Shown here: positions 16,910 through 26,844 of the stretch, piece by piece | Layout of the letters: every line of letters starts with the position of its first letter | Numbering within the stretch: position 1 is the stretch's first letter | Assembly (NCBI RefSeq): GCF_030056575.1 | Contig: NZ_JASHHX010000003.1 | Location: 124,001-188,000, forward strand | DNA length: 64,000 nucleotides | Direction of reading: 5' to 3' | DNA from: Rhodoblastus sp. 17X3 | GTDB lineage: Bacteria > Pseudomonadota > Alphaproteobacteria > Rhizobiales > Beijerinckiaceae | Translations under genes and position numbers: made by a program | Notes under the pieces: generated by a model | The model's input: the letters and a program-made list of their open reading frames with translations, nothing else | The model's database searches: none | Told to the model about the DNA's origin: nothing

Positions 16910-17260
16910 ATGCCAGAATCCCTTTACCCGCCGATATCGCGAGAGCTCTCCCATAAGCGGCGGGCTCTCGCCCCCGACACCGAGAAGGCCTTTCAGGCCT
17001 TTAGCCGGCAGGTCTTCGCTGATGGCGCGCTTCCGGCAAAGCTCAAGCAGTTGATCGCGGTCGCGGTGGCGCACGTCACGCAATGCCCCTATTGCATCAA
17101 AGGGCATACCAAAGCGGCGCTCCGCCATGGGGCGACTCAGCAGGAACTCATGGAGGCCATCTGGGTTGCGGCGGAAATGCGGGCGGGGGGCGCCTATGCG
17201 CATTCCGCCATCTCGTTGAGCGCCATGGATGAAGTAGAAAGTTCAGGCGCCAGCATATGA
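16910..17260 (+). CDS. AhpD-like carboxymuconolactone decarboxylase family protein
   Basis: A 116-residue helical protein with the AhpD/CMD redox motif CPYCIKGH (about residues 64-71), in which the CxxC pair and nearby His serve thiol-based peroxide or radical detoxification. AAGGAG lies 8 bases before the ATG at 16910. It follows hemN on the same strand after 67 bases and may belong to a nitrosative stress set. The substrate is unknown. Confidence 0.75.
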   Translation: MPESLYPPISRELSHKRRALAPDTEKAFQAFSRQVFADGALPAKLKQLIAVAVAHVTQCPYCIKGHTKAALRHGATQQELMEAIWVAAEMRAGGAYAHSAISLSAMDEVESSGASI

Positions 17261-17305
17261 CCGGACGCCGGCGCGCCCGTGCCGGAGGCTCGCGGGGAGG
17301 GGGTT

Positions 17306-17671
17306 GTGTCGCGTCTGGATATCCGCCTGAAGCGCGCCTACGTGACGCCGTCCCGCGACGACGGCGTCCGTGTTCTTGTGGACCGCCTCTGGCCACGTGG
17401 CGTGCTCAAATCGGACGTCGCCATCGATCTTTGGCTCAAAGAGCTGGCGCCGAGCACGAAGCTTCGTCAATGGTTCGGTCACGATCCCGGCCGTTGGGAC
17501 GAGTTCCGGCGTCGATATCAGTCTGAACTCGCAGGCAAAACGGCGCTACTGGACGAACTTCGGGCCATTGCGCGTCGGGGCAGTTTGACTCTGGTCTTTG
17601 CCGCCCGCGACGAATGTCATAACCAGGCCGTCGTCCTTCGCGACGTTCTCACCAACGGATTCAAGGCGTGA
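17306..17671 (+). CDS. DUF488 family protein
   Basis: The sequence has the DUF488 landmarks VLVDRLWPRGVLK (about residue 24), LWLKELAPS, LRQWFGHDPGRWDEFRRRY and the C-terminal DECHNQAVVLRDVL. Function is unproven; some members resemble uncharacterised DNA- or heavy-metal-associated proteins. The GTG at 17306 is preferred, while a GTG at 17279 would add 9 residues. Ends before a small hairpin at 17724-17751. Confidence 0.75.
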   Translation: MSRLDIRLKRAYVTPSRDDGVRVLVDRLWPRGVLKSDVAIDLWLKELAPSTKLRQWFGHDPGRWDEFRRRYQSELAGKTALLDELRAIARRGSLTLVFAARDECHNQAVVLRDVLTNGFKA

Positions 17672-17768
17672 GCGGCATGCACGCAGACAGACAACCGGAA
17701 TGAACCCTTAGAATTTACGCTTGGCGCAAAACGATCCCCCGTTTTGTGCGCGCGGCCGCGCCTCATTC

Positions 17769-18262
17769 TCACGCGCCCGGATCGTCGACAAGAGGGTTGA
17801 ACCTGGCGAGCCGTTCCAAAGCGTCGGGTTCGCGGATTTCAATTTCGACGCCAATGCTCACGACATTATATTTCGCCTTACGGCCCGGCCCCATATAGGC
17901 CGCAAGGACATTCTTCTCATACGGCTTGGTGAACCATGGCCTTTCGGATCAAGATGGCCGGAATCGTCAAGATTTTGGCTGGTTCGAGAATGCGCGCCGA
18001 TTTGAGATAAATGTGCTTGAGTACGACGCTCGCGACGATGAACGTGTTTGGCGGCCTTACAATTTCAAGTGTCGTCTCTCGTTCAGCATGGGTCGCGAAG
18101 ATCTTGACCGATCCGTTCGTCACGACATGGAGGAAATCCCGCGGCCTCCTTCCCCGGCCAGTTCAAGATGGGCCGGAAATTTTTGCAGGAACGCGGCGCC
18201 GAGCAAAAGCTCCACGGCTTGCGGGCGCCAGCCAAGAAAAACTTGTGGTTTTCGAGCTCCCT
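17769..18262 (-). pseudogene. decayed Crp/Fnr-family (NnrR/Dnr-like) regulator
   Basis: Three pieces in different frames form one gene. About 18180-18262 gives LLLGAAFLQKFPAHLEL; 17917-18120 gives NGSVKIFATHAERETTLEIV and YLKSARILEPAKILTIPAILIRKAM; 17769-17925 gives YEKNVLAAYMGPG and EPDALERLARFNPLVDDPGA. These are the cyclic-nucleotide-binding fold and C-terminal tail of a Crp/Fnr regulator of the NO/low-oxygen type. Frameshifts separate the pieces, and most of the recognition helix is deleted (NVLAAYMGPGRKAKYNVV). It lies 72 bases from a perfect FNR box. Confidence 0.75.
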
Positions 18263-18602
18263 CCTTTCTTCTTGCCGCATCGTTCGACTCGTTTCCTCGG
18301 CTCGAATTCGGAAAATCGTCCTGCAATTTTCGATTGATCTTTATCAAGTCAGATTGCGTCGATTGCCTTTCGCTGTATCGCATAGATCAACTCCATTTCC
18401 ACAGAAATCAACCGTCGGATTATTTGTTTGTTCCAGCGCAAAAAACACGAGAATTTCGCTGCGTCCGCCCCCGCGGCGCGCTTGCCATAGCGTCTAAAAC
18501 GGAGCGAAATCACGGTCGGTCGCGCGACAGCCGTCGCGGCTGCGCTCTTTTGCCGAGGGCCGATTGAAGCGACGATTTGGCCGCTATAACAACAGGGAAG
18601 CC
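18263..18602. other. region upstream of cytochrome c gene
   Basis: No credible gene is present in this stretch. It is comparatively AT-rich around 18300-18430 and contains the FNR box at 18334-18347, so it is best read as the control region of the cytochrome c gene plus the decayed start of the Crp/Fnr pseudogene. Confidence 0.5.
18334..18347. promoter_or_regulatory. perfect FNR/FixK box
   Basis: TTGAT-CTTT-ATCAA is an exact match to the FNR consensus TTGAT-N4-ATCAA. It lies 256 bases upstream of the cytochrome c start, so either the transcript has a long leader or an unseen start exists. Low-oxygen activation of the cytochrome is the likely output. Confidence 0.75.
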
Positions 18603-18980
18603 ATGGAAATGAAGCTCGTCATCGCCGCCGCCGTCACCTTCGCTAGTCTCGGCCTCGCCACTGCCGCGCGGGCAGCCGGCGATGCTGACGCGGGAAAAAA
18701 AGTGTTCAGCAAATGTGCAGTGTGCCACACGGCGGTCGCAGGCAAAAACGGGCTGGGTCCGTCGTTGTTCGGCGTCGTCGGCCGTCCTTCGGCGACAGTC
18801 GCCGGGTACAATTATTCCGATGCGATGAAGGCCGCCAACAAGACCTGGGACGAGGCGACGCTGACCGCATATCTGACCGATCCCAAAGCGGCGATCCCTG
18901 GCAACAAGATGGCGTTCGCCGGTCTTCCCAATCCGGACGATCGCGCGAATGTAATCGCTTATCTCGCGACTCTTAAATAA
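18603..18980 (+). CDS. periplasmic class I cytochrome c (c2/c550 type)
   Basis: The 125-residue precursor starts with a signal peptide (MEMKLVIAAAVTFASLGLAT, then AARA before the cleavage point). The heme-binding motif is CAVCH (about residues 38-42), and the axial Met is in GNKMAF near residue 102. The fold ends with VIAYLATLK as in cytochromes c2. It would shuttle electrons from the bc1 complex to periplasmic reductases such as NosZ. Immediately upstream of nosR, and closed by its own terminator. Confidence 0.88.
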   Translation: MEMKLVIAAAVTFASLGLATAARAAGDADAGKKVFSKCAVCHTAVAGKNGLGPSLFGVVGRPSATVAGYNYSDAMKAANKTWDEATLTAYLTDPKAAIPGNKMAFAGLPNPDDRANVIAYLATLK

Positions 18981-18990
18981 CCCGCGAAAC

Positions 18991-19026
18991 CGGTCGCGTG
19001 CGCTCGACGCGCGCGACCGTCATTTC
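18991..19026 (+). terminator. terminator after cytochrome c gene
   Basis: Arms CGGTCGCG and CGCGACCG flank a 13-base GC-rich loop, followed by TCATTTCATT. It separates the cytochrome gene from nosR. Confidence 0.65.
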
Positions 19027-19114
19027 ATTCGGGGACTGTCACGCGAGTTCACGCGCGCATCCTGTGCGCGAGGGGTGTCTTCGCGCGTGTGGCATCGATT
19101 AGGCGGAATGGACC

Positions 19115-21337
19115 GTGCTGACAATCGCAAGGCTCTTCGGAGCAGTTCTGGGCGTGCTGTCGTGGCTGGCGGCGGCGGGTCCATGTTTCGCTCTCGACAG
19201 TCAACTTCAACAGTTTATCGGTCAGGTTTCCGCGGGCGAACTCGTACCGGGCGCGGATCGTTATGGACCAGTTCAGGGTAGCCCGCCGACCGCGAAAATC
19301 TTCGCGGGCGACAAGCTGCTCGGCTACGCTTTCGTCAATGCGGATTGGGTCAACTCGACCGGCTATTCTGGCCAGCCGATCCAAATCCTCCAAGGCTTGT
19401 CGACGGATGGAAAGATTTCCGGCGCGCGGCTGATGGCGCATCACGAGCCGATCGTGCTGATTGGCATTCCTCTGGAGCGTATCGAAACCTTCATTCGCGG
19501 TTACGTCGGTCGGGACGTGCTGGCCATCAGCTCTTCGGCGCCGTCGGATCGCCCGGCCGTGGATATTGTCAGCGGCGCGACAGTGACCGTCGCTGTGATC
19601 GCTGAAAGCATGGTGCGGGCGGCAATCAAGGTAGCGAATGCGGAAGGCATGGGCGGCCCGGTTGGAGCCGTTGCAGCGGTTCGCGAACTGGATCCGTCAC
19701 ATGCGGCTCCCGCCGACTGGAATGCGCTCGTGAGCGAGGGCGCGGTGCGCAGGTTGAGCCTGTCCGTGGGAGATGTCACGGAAGCATTCCGACGCATCGG
19801 CAACGAAAATGGCGTCGAACACCCCGAGGACGCCGATCCGGCGACGTCCTTCATTGATCTGTATGTCGCACCCGTTTCCATTCCCGCGATCGGAAAGAGC
19901 CTGCTCGGCGCGGACGGCTTTGCGTCATTGCAAAAGACGCTCGCGCCGGGCCAGCAGGCGATCCTGGTCGCGTCGAACGGCGCCTATTCCTTCAAGGGCT
20001 CCGGCTATGTGCGCGGCGGTATATTCGATCGTTTCGAGGTTTTGCAGGGCGACAGCAGCATCCGCTTCCGGGATCGCGACCACACGCGGATCGGCGATGT
20101 TCATGCCGTCGGCGCCCCCAATTTCCGCGATGTCGATCTTTTCCGCGTGCCGCCGGGAACGACGCTCGACCCCGCGCAGCCATGGCGGCTCCAATTGCTG
20201 GCGCAGCGCGCCTATGGGTCCCGGGACAAGGCGTTCCTGACTTTCGATGTGAATTATCAGCTGCCGGAAGCTTATCTCAAGCCCGTGCCTCCCCCTCCGG
20301 CCGCCGCCGCGGCCAACCCGCCGGCGCCATCCGCAGCGACAGGCGCGCAATCATCCGAACCGCCGATGTGGCACGCCATGTGGAGAGCCAAGACCGGCCA
20401 GATCAGCGTGCTGGTCGGGGCGCTCGTCTTGCTCACGCTGATCTTTTTCTTCCAGGATTGGCTCGTGCGGCGCCCGGTGTTCTATGACCGCCTTCGCCTG
20501 GGCTTTCTGGTGTTCACTTTGGTCTGGATCGGATGGATTGCGCAGGCGCAACTGTCCATCGTCAACGTCCTTGCCTTTCTGAGCGCACTGCGGACCGATT
20601 TTCGCTGGGACTATTTCTTGATGGCCCCGTTGATCTTCATCTTGTGGTTCGCGGCTGCCGCCTCACTGCTGTTCTGGAACCGTGGCGCTTATTGTGGCTG
20701 GCTATGCCCGTTCGGCGCCTTGCAGGAACTGACCAATCGAATTGCGCGCCGGCTGAACATTCCGCAGCTGAAAATTTCCTTTGGAGTCCACCAAAGGCTC
20801 ACGGCCCTCAAATACATCATCTTCCTGGTGCTGTTCGGCATTTCGCTGAGCGATCTCGGGCTTGCCGAACGCATGTCGGAAGTTGAGCCTTTCAAGACCG
20901 CGATCATCCTGAAGTTCGCCCGCCAATGGCCGTTTGTGCTCTACGCGGGAGCAATGGTCGCATCGAGCCTTTTCGTCGAGCGCGCCTTCTGCCGATACGT
21001 CTGCCCAATGGGCGCGGCGCTCGCCATTCCGGCGCGTCTGCGCCTGTTCGACTGGCTCCGCCGCTATCGGGAATGCGGCAACCCCTGCCAAAGATGCGGC
21101 AACGAATGTCCCGTCCAGGCGATCCATCCGGAAGGGCACATCAATCCCAACGAATGCATCCAATGCCTGCATTGCCAGATGCTTTATCACCACGACCAGA
21201 AATGCCCGGTGATGATCCAGCGTCGTCTCAAGCGCGAAAGGCATTCGGCCTCATCAGGCGCGGGCGTTCCGCATGCTTCTCTTCCACCAAAACCGAAAGT
21301 CTCGGCGCAAGGCGCCGACCAGAGGGCGCCGTCGTGA
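19115..21337 (+). CDS. nosR: NosR, membrane flavo-iron-sulfur protein for N2O reduction
   Basis: A 740-residue polytopic protein that passes electrons from the quinol pool to NosZ and is needed for nos expression. A signal peptide (residues 1-26) leads to a periplasmic FMN-binding domain with the flavinylation motif SGAT near residue 152. Several membrane helices carry the polyferredoxin-like CGWLCPFG (about 526) and CRYVCPMG (about 625). Two cytoplasmic [4Fe-4S] sites lie at CGNPCQRCGNECP (about 653) and CIQCLHC...CP (681-698). The start is a GTG. First gene of the nos operon. Confidence 0.95.
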   Translation: MLTIARLFGAVLGVLSWLAAAGPCFALDSQLQQFIGQVSAGELVPGADRYGPVQGSPPTAKIFAGDKLLGYAFVNADWVNSTGYSGQPIQILQGLSTDGKISGARLMAHHEPIVLIGIPLERIETFIRGYVGRDVLAISSSAPSDRPAVDIVSGATVTVAVIAESMVRAAIKVANAEGMGGPVGAVAAVRELDPSHAAPADWNALVSEGAVRRLSLSVGDVTEAFRRIGNENGVEHPEDADPATSFIDLYVAPVSIPAIGKSLLGADGFASLQKTLAPGQQAILVASNGAYSFKGSGYVRGGIFDRFEVLQGDSSIRFRDRDHTRIGDVHAVGAPNFRDVDLFRVPPGTTLDPAQPWRLQLLAQRAYGSRDKAFLTFDVNYQLPEAYLKPVPPPPAAAAANPPAPSAATGAQSSEPPMWHAMWRAKTGQISVLVGALVLLTLIFFFQDWLVRRPVFYDRLRLGFLVFTLVWIGWIAQAQLSIVNVLAFLSALRTDFRWDYFLMAPLIFILWFAAAASLLFWNRGAYCGWLCPFGALQELTNRIARRLNIPQLKISFGVHQRLTALKYIIFLVLFGISLSDLGLAERMSEVEPFKTAIILKFARQWPFVLYAGAMVASSLFVERAFCRYVCPMGAALAIPARLRLFDWLRRYRECGNPCQRCGNECPVQAIHPEGHINPNECIQCLHCQMLYHHDQKCPVMIQRRLKRERHSASSGAGVPHASLPPKPKVSAQGADQRAPS

Positions 21338-21406
21338 GCGACACGGCAGTCGCCGCGACGCTTTTTCAATTTGGTTCTCGCAGAACCGATACCCAGGGAG
21401 GAAATC

Positions 21407-23335
21407 ATGACCGAACAGCATAACGATCCGAAGGACGAGGCGCCCAAGACGAGCGTCAGCCGTCGCGGCCTGCTGGGAGGAACGGCAGTGGCCGGCGCCG
21501 CCGCATTGTCGGGAGGCGGCGCTTATCTGAACTTCGTGCAGGAGGCGCGAGCGGCCAAAGGCGAGTCACAGAGCGCCGAGGTCAAGCCTGGCGATCTCGA
21601 CGAATATTACGGCTTCGGCAGTTCGGGGCAGACCGGCGAAGTGCGTGTCTTCGGCATGCCGTCGATGCGCGAACTGGTGCGCATCCCCGTCTTCAATCGC
21701 GACAGCGCGACGGGGTGGGGCATCACCAATGAAAGCCGGAAGATCCTGACGGAAGGGCTGACGCCGGCCACCAAGAAGTTCCTGGAGACGCGAGAAGGCG
21801 TCTACCATAATGGCGACCTGCACCACCCGCACGTCTCCTTTACTGACGGAACCTACGACGGGCGCTATTTGTTCGTGAACGACAAGGCGAATTGTCAGGT
21901 GGCGCGCATCAGGTTGGATATTTTCAAGACCGACAAGATCATTGAAGTTCCCAACGCTTCCGATATCCACGGCTTGCGTCCGCAGAAATATCCTCGCACG
22001 GGCTATGTCTTCGCCAATAGCGAACACATCATCCCAATTCCCAACGATGGCGCCATCCTCGACGATCCGAAGAACTACTGGTCGGTGTTTACGGCAATCG
22101 ATGGCGACAAGATGGAAATCGCCTGGCAGGTGCTGGTCGATGGCAATCTCGACAATACCGACTGCGACTATCAGGGGAAGTATGCGTTCTCAAGTTGCTA
22201 CAATCCGACCAAGGGCACGACCCTGGAGGAGATGACCAACCATGAGCAAGCCTGGGCCGTCGTTTTCAACATCAAGCGCATCGAACAGGCGATCAAGGAC
22301 GGCGATTTCAAGACCACCAATGGCGTCAAGATCGTCGACGGACGGCATGGCTCGAAATATACCCGCTACATTCCGATCCCCAATTCGCCGCATGGCGTCA
22401 ATACGGCGCCTGACGGCATCCATGTGGTCATCAACGGCAAGCTTTCGCCGACCGTCAGCGTGATCGACGTGCGCAAGCTCGATGATCTGTTCGATGGCAA
22501 GATCAAGGAGCGCGATGTCATTGTCGCTGAGCCGGAACTGGGCCTTGGGCCGTTGCACACCGCTTTCGACGGCAACGGCAACGCCTATACGACGCTGTTC
22601 ATCGACAGTCAGATGGTGAAATGGAACATCGACAAGGCGAAAAAGGCTTTTGCGGGCCAGAAGGTCGATCCAATCGTCCAGAAAATGGACGTGCATTATC
22701 AGCCGGGCCATAATCACACCTCGATGGGCGAGACGAAGGAAGCCGATGGCAAATGGCTTCTGTCGCTGAATAAATTCTCGAAGGACCGGTTCCTGAACGT
22801 CGGCCCCCTGAAGCCGAACAATGACCAGCTCATCGACATTTCCGGCGATGAAATGAAGATCGTTCATGATGGGCCAGCCTTCGCGGAGCCGCACGACCTT
22901 TGCATCGTCCATCGTTCGAAAATCAATCCGATCTCCATCTACAAGCGTGACGATCCGATGTTCGCGGACGCGCGCAAATGGGCCGAAAAGGACGGCGTCA
23001 AGCTCGAAGAGGCGGCGAACGTCATTCGTGACGGCAACAAGGTTCGCGTCTACATGCACTCCAATGCGCCGAAATACAGTCTCGACAAATTCGACGTGAA
23101 CGAGGGCGACGAGGTCACGGTCTTCCTGACCAATATGGACGACATCGAAAATCTGACGCATGGCTTCACCATCGTGCGCTACGGGATCGCGATGGAGGTC
23201 AGCCCGCAAATGACGGCCTCGGTGACGTTCAAAGCGGACCGTCCCGGCGTGCATTGGTGGTATTGTCAGTGGTTCTGCCATGCTCTGCATATGGAAATGT
23301 CCGGGCGAATGCTGGTTCATCCGAAGCAGGGCTGA
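21407..23335 (+). CDS. nosZ: NosZ nitrous oxide reductase (clade I, Tat-exported)
   Basis: The 642-residue copper enzyme reduces N2O to N2 in the periplasm. A Tat signal [20 protein letters not shown] begins near residue 18, the mark of clade I NosZ. The beta-propeller domain contains the His clusters of the CuZ site (for example [20 protein letters not shown]). The C-terminal cupredoxin ends with the CuA ligands [12 protein letters not shown] near residues 620-631. The ATG follows GGGAGGAAATC. Full length with all key ligands present. Confidence 0.97.
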   Translation: MTEQHNDPKDEAPKTSVSRRGLLGGTAVAGAAALSGGGAYLNFVQEARAAKGESQSAEVKPGDLDEYYGFGSSGQTGEVRVFGMPSMRELVRIPVFNRDSATGWGITNESRKILTEGLTPATKKFLETREGVYHNGDLHHPHVSFTDGTYDGRYLFVNDKANCQVARIRLDIFKTDKIIEVPNASDIHGLRPQKYPRTGYVFANSEHIIPIPNDGAILDDPKNYWSVFTAIDGDKMEIAWQVLVDGNLDNTDCDYQGKYAFSSCYNPTKGTTLEEMTNHEQAWAVVFNIKRIEQAIKDGDFKTTNGVKIVDGRHGSKYTRYIPIPNSPHGVNTAPDGIHVVINGKLSPTVSVIDVRKLDDLFDGKIKERDVIVAEPELGLGPLHTAFDGNGNAYTTLFIDSQMVKWNIDKAKKAFAGQKVDPIVQKMDVHYQPGHNHTSMGETKEADGKWLLSLNKFSKDRFLNVGPLKPNNDQLIDISGDEMKIVHDGPAFAEPHDLCIVHRSKINPISIYKRDDPMFADARKWAEKDGVKLEEAANVIRDGNKVRVYMHSNAPKYSLDKFDVNEGDEVTVFLTNMDDIENLTHGFTIVRYGIAMEVSPQMTASVTFKADRPGVHWWYCQWFCHALHMEMSGRMLVHPKQG

Positions 23336-23337
23336 TT

Positions 23338-24609
23338 ATGCTCCGCCCGCGCATTCCCGCTTTTGCGGCGCTCGTCGTCGCAGCCGCTTTGGCGGCGGCG
23401 GATGCGCGGGCGGCCGTCATTCCTGTGGCCCAGGGAGAGAGCGTTGCAGAGGCGCTCTCCCGCGCTGCGCCCGGTGACACGCTTCATCTGGCGAAGGGCC
23501 TCTTCAAGGGAGGCCTTGTCATCGACCGGCCTGGCGTGACGATCGAGGGCGAGCCCGGCGCAATTCTCGACGGCGCCCAGGTCGGAAACGTCGTCACCAT
23601 CAATGCGCCGGATACGATCCTTCGCGGCCTGACCATTCAACGCTCCGGCCAGACGCTGATCGACAAGAACTCCGGCGTCTTTGTCGACCGCACGGGCGAC
23701 CGTGCGCATATCGAGGGCAATCGGTTTTCCGATAATCTGATCGCGATCTATCTCGACGGGCCGCATGACGCGATGGTCAGGCGCAACGAGATTGCCGGCT
23801 TGCGACAGTTGCGGAGGACCGAACGCGGCCCAGCCATTTCCTTATGGAACACGCCGGGCTCGGCGATCATCGACAATGACATCCGCTCCGGCCGCGACGG
23901 CGTTTTTTCGGTGTCCAGCAGTCACAATATCGTGCGCGGCAACACGTTTCACGATCTCCGTTTCGCCGTGCACTTCATGTACACCAACGACAGCGAAGTC
24001 GTCGGCAACTTCTCCGCCGGCAACGAAGTCGGCTATGTCCTGATGTTTTCGGATCGCCTGGAAGTTCGTGAAAACGTCTCTGATCGGGACCGCGATCACG
24101 GCCTGCTTTTCAACTACGCCAACTTGTCGGGCGTTGAGGACAATGTCGCGCGCGGAAGCGACAAATGCGTCTTTATCTACAATGCGAACAAGAATCGTTT
24201 CACCGGCAACTGGTTCGAGGGATGCAACATCGGCATCCACTTCACCGCAGGCTCTGAACGCAATGAAATTAGCGGAAACGCTTTCGTCAACAATCGCACC
24301 CAGGTAATGTATGTCGGCACGCGGCTGCTCGATTGGTCGGTGCGCGGGCGCGGCAATTATTACAGCGACAATCCGGCCTTCGACCTGAATGGCGACGGAA
24401 TCGCCGATACAGCCTACCGACCGAACAACCTTATGGACCAGGTGATCTGGCGCGCGCCCGCCGCCAAGCTTTTGCTGAACAGCCCGGCCGTCCAGATCGT
24501 GCGTTGGGCGCAGGCGCGGTTTCCGGCGATCCACCCTGGCGGCGTGATCGATTCTGCGCCGTTGATGACGCCGGTTCAGCCATCGTCCCTGGAACGGCTG
24601 ACGCCATGA
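23338..24609 (+). CDS. nosD: NosD periplasmic copper-site maturation protein
   Basis: The 423-residue precursor has a signal peptide (residues 1-25) and a right-handed beta-helix made of NosD/CASH repeats, visible as recurrent NxIxGN-type turns (NRFSDNLIAIYLDGP, NTFHDLRFAVHF, NYSDN). NosD works with the NosFY ABC transporter to build the CuZ cluster of NosZ. It starts 2 bases after the nosZ stop and overlaps nosF. Confidence 0.93.
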   Translation: MLRPRIPAFAALVVAAALAAADARAAVIPVAQGESVAEALSRAAPGDTLHLAKGLFKGGLVIDRPGVTIEGEPGAILDGAQVGNVVTINAPDTILRGLTIQRSGQTLIDKNSGVFVDRTGDRAHIEGNRFSDNLIAIYLDGPHDAMVRRNEIAGLRQLRRTERGPAISLWNTPGSAIIDNDIRSGRDGVFSVSSSHNIVRGNTFHDLRFAVHFMYTNDSEVVGNFSAGNEVGYVLMFSDRLEVRENVSDRDRDHGLLFNYANLSGVEDNVARGSDKCVFIYNANKNRFTGNWFEGCNIGIHFTAGSERNEISGNAFVNNRTQVMYVGTRLLDWSVRGRGNYYSDNPAFDLNGDGIADTAYRPNNLMDQVIWRAPAAKLLLNSPAVQIVRWAQARFPAIHPGGVIDSAPLMTPVQPSSLERLTP

Positions 24610-25508
24610 AACATGAATTCGTGAACCGGGACACGGTGGTTCTGCGGGCGGTCAGCAGGACTTATGGGCGGCAACTCGCCGTCGACGCCGTGGATTTGAA
24701 CCTGCGGGCCGGGGAATGCATCGGGCTTGTCGGCCATAATGGCGCGGGCAAAAGCACGATGATCAAGATGATGCTCGGACTCATCCGCCCGACGCGCGGC
24801 AGCGTTCAGGTTTTTGGAGAAGATCCGTCCGCCGGGGCGGCCGCGAAGGCCCGGCGCGAGCTGGGCTATTTACCGGAAAACGTCGCGTTGCATCCGTCGC
24901 TGACGGGCGCCGAAACCTTGGCCTTCTATGCGCGCCTGAAAGGCCAGCCGGCCGCCGGAAACGAGGCGTTGCTGGAACGGGTCGGCATTGCGGCGGCGGC
25001 GGATCGGCGCGTCGGAACCTATTCGAAGGGAATGCGGCAACGTCTCGGACTGGCTCAGGCTCTGCTCGGAAATCCGCGCGCCTTGTTGCTTGACGAACCG
25101 ACGACTGGCCTCGATCCCGCGCTGCGGCAAAGTTTCTACGAGATCATCGGCGAGCTCCGCCGGGATGGCGCGACGATTCTTTTGTCGTCGCATGCCCTCG
25201 CGGAACTGGAGGGGCAGGTCGATCGCGTCGTGGTGATGAATCGAGGACGGAAGGTCGCCGACGGCGGCATCCCCGAGCTGCGCAGCCTCGCCGCAATCCC
25301 ACCGCGAATTCGATTTCGTGCGGATGGCGTCGAGATCGATAAATTTGCTGGTTGGACGACGATGCTCGACGGACGGTTGGAGCGGGCCTGCGCCGAGGAC
25401 GAAGTCGCCGCCATTTTGCGCGAGCTTCCCAAATCCGCGCGCCAGATCGAGATTCTGCGCCCGACGCTCGATGAACTCTATGCGCAATTCCAGAAGGGGG
25501 CGGAGTGA
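24606..25508 (+). CDS. nosF: NosF ABC transporter ATPase
   Basis: A 300-residue ATPase with Walker A GHNGAGKST (about residues 42-50), signature YSKGMRQRLGLAQ (about 139) and Walker B LLLDEPTTGLDP (about 160). It energises NosY and hands sulfur or copper equivalents to NosD for CuZ assembly. The start overlaps nosD by 4 bases and the stop overlaps nosY by 4. Confidence 0.95.
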   Translation: MKHEFVNRDTVVLRAVSRTYGRQLAVDAVDLNLRAGECIGLVGHNGAGKSTMIKMMLGLIRPTRGSVQVFGEDPSAGAAAKARRELGYLPENVALHPSLTGAETLAFYARLKGQPAAGNEALLERVGIAAAADRRVGTYSKGMRQRLGLAQALLGNPRALLLDEPTTGLDPALRQSFYEIIGELRRDGATILLSSHALAELEGQVDRVVVMNRGRKVADGGIPELRSLAAIPPRIRFRADGVEIDKFAGWTTMLDGRLERACAEDEVAAILRELPKSARQIEILRPTLDELYAQFQKGAE

Positions 25509-26332
25509 GGCAGGTTTTCATCATCATGGGCAAGGAATGGCGCGACGGGATGCGAAACCGTTGGGTGCTGGCGACAACGGCTTTGCTCGCGGCGCTGGCG
25601 CTTACCTTGGCGTTCCTGGGTTCGGCTCCCACTGGCGCGGTCAAGACCGGCGCCCTCGCCGTGACGATCGTCAGCCTGTCGAGCCTGACGATTTTCCTGA
25701 TCCCCTTGATCGCCTTGCTGCTTTCTTATGACGCCATTGTCGGCGAGATCGATCGCGGCACAATGGCCTTGCTGCTCTCCTATCCGGTTGCGCGCTGGCA
25801 GGTGGTGTTCGGCAAATTCTTCGGACATCTCGCAATTTTGGGTTTCGCGACCGTAATCGGCTATGGCTTTGCCGGGTTGGCCCTGCAATTGGCAGGAAGC
25901 GACAATTCCGGCGCCTGGTCGGCCTTCATGTTCATGATCGGGACCTCTGCTCTGCTCGGCGGCGTGTTCGTCGCCATCGGCTATTTCATCAGCACCCTGG
26001 TCCGTGATCGCGGGACGGCCGGCGGCATCGCCATCGGCGTCTGGCTGTTCTTTGTGCTGCTCTACGATATGGCGTTGTTGGGCGGACTTGTCGTCGATCA
26101 GGGCCGCAATGTGACGCCCCAAATGTTGAACGTTTTGCTGCTTCTCAACCCGGCCGATGTTTATCGGCTGCTCAATCTGACGACGAGCAATGATGTAAGC
26201 GGCTTTGCGGGCGTCGCTGGCCTTGGCGCCGGCGCCGGCCTCGGCTCGTGGACGCTTATGGGAGCCCTTGCGGCATGGATGGTCGCGCCGCTGGTCGCAT
26301 CCGTCGCCTTGTTCGCACGGAGACAGGTATGA
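25505..26332 (+). CDS. nosY: NosY ABC transporter permease
   Basis: A 275-residue ABC-2 type permease with six predicted membrane segments (for example WVLATTALLAALALTLAFLG and LTIFLIPLIALLLSYDAI). It begins with GTG overlapping nosF. DRGTMALLLSYPVARWQVV is a hallmark of NosY. It forms the membrane part of the NosFY complex. Confidence 0.95.
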   Translation: MRQVFIIMGKEWRDGMRNRWVLATTALLAALALTLAFLGSAPTGAVKTGALAVTIVSLSSLTIFLIPLIALLLSYDAIVGEIDRGTMALLLSYPVARWQVVFGKFFGHLAILGFATVIGYGFAGLALQLAGSDNSGAWSAFMFMIGTSALLGGVFVAIGYFISTLVRDRGTAGGIAIGVWLFFVLLYDMALLGGLVVDQGRNVTPQMLNVLLLLNPADVYRLLNLTTSNDVSGFAGVAGLGAGAGLGSWTLMGALAAWMVAPLVASVALFARRQV

Positions 26333-26844
26333 AACGCCGCACGCTCTTGCTCGCGTTGCTGGCTGCGCCGTTGCTTGCTTCCTGCAAGCAGAATCGGGAC
26401 GCGGCCAACGCGCCGCCGCCTCGTGAAATCTCCGACGCGTCGGTCGCGCAGTTCTGCGGCATGTCGTTAAGCGAACACGCCGGGCCCAAAGCCCAGATTT
26501 TCATTCGGGGTCTGGCGGCCCCCTATTGGTTCGCCACAGTTCGCGACGCGTTTGCGTTTGTCATGCTGCCGGAGATGCCGAAGGCGATCGAAGCGGTCTA
26601 TGTCAACGACATGGCGCGGGCAAAAAGCTGGGAGCAGCCGGAACCCGGAATGTGGGTCGAGGCGAGGATGGCCTTTTTCGTGATCGGCAGCCGCCGCCGC
26701 AGCGGGATGAACACCGACGAGGCTATTCCATTCGGGAGCGCGGACGCCGCGCGCAAATTCGTCGAGGCGGAGGGGGGCAGGATCGTCGGGTTCGACGATA
26801 TGCCGCGGGATTACATTCTGGCTTCAAACTCGGGAGAACAATGA
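26329..26844 (+). CDS. nosL: NosL copper-chaperone lipoprotein
   Basis: The 171-residue precursor carries a lipoprotein signal ending in LLASC (Cys19). The mature part contains CGMSLSEHAGPKAQIF, whose Cys-Gly-Met binds Cu(I), and WFATVRDAFAFV, both typical of NosL. It delivers copper for NosZ maturation at the outer or inner membrane. Overlaps both neighbours. Confidence 0.93.
   Translation: MKRRTLLLALLAAPLLASCKQNRDAANAPPPREISDASVAQFCGMSLSEHAGPKAQIFIRGLAAPYWFATVRDAFAFVMLPEMPKAIEAVYVNDMARAKSWEQPEPGMWVEARMAFFVIGSRRRSGMNTDEAIPFGSADAARKFVEAEGGRIVGFDDMPRDYILASNSGEQ

Noticed and set aside
17926-18567. 213-codon forward frame before the cytochrome gene
   Set aside because: It has no protein-like pattern and overlaps the Crp/Fnr remnants on the other strand.
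22190-23320. 376-codon reverse frame inside nosZ
   Set aside because: Composition typical of an antisense shadow; nosZ on the forward strand is complete.
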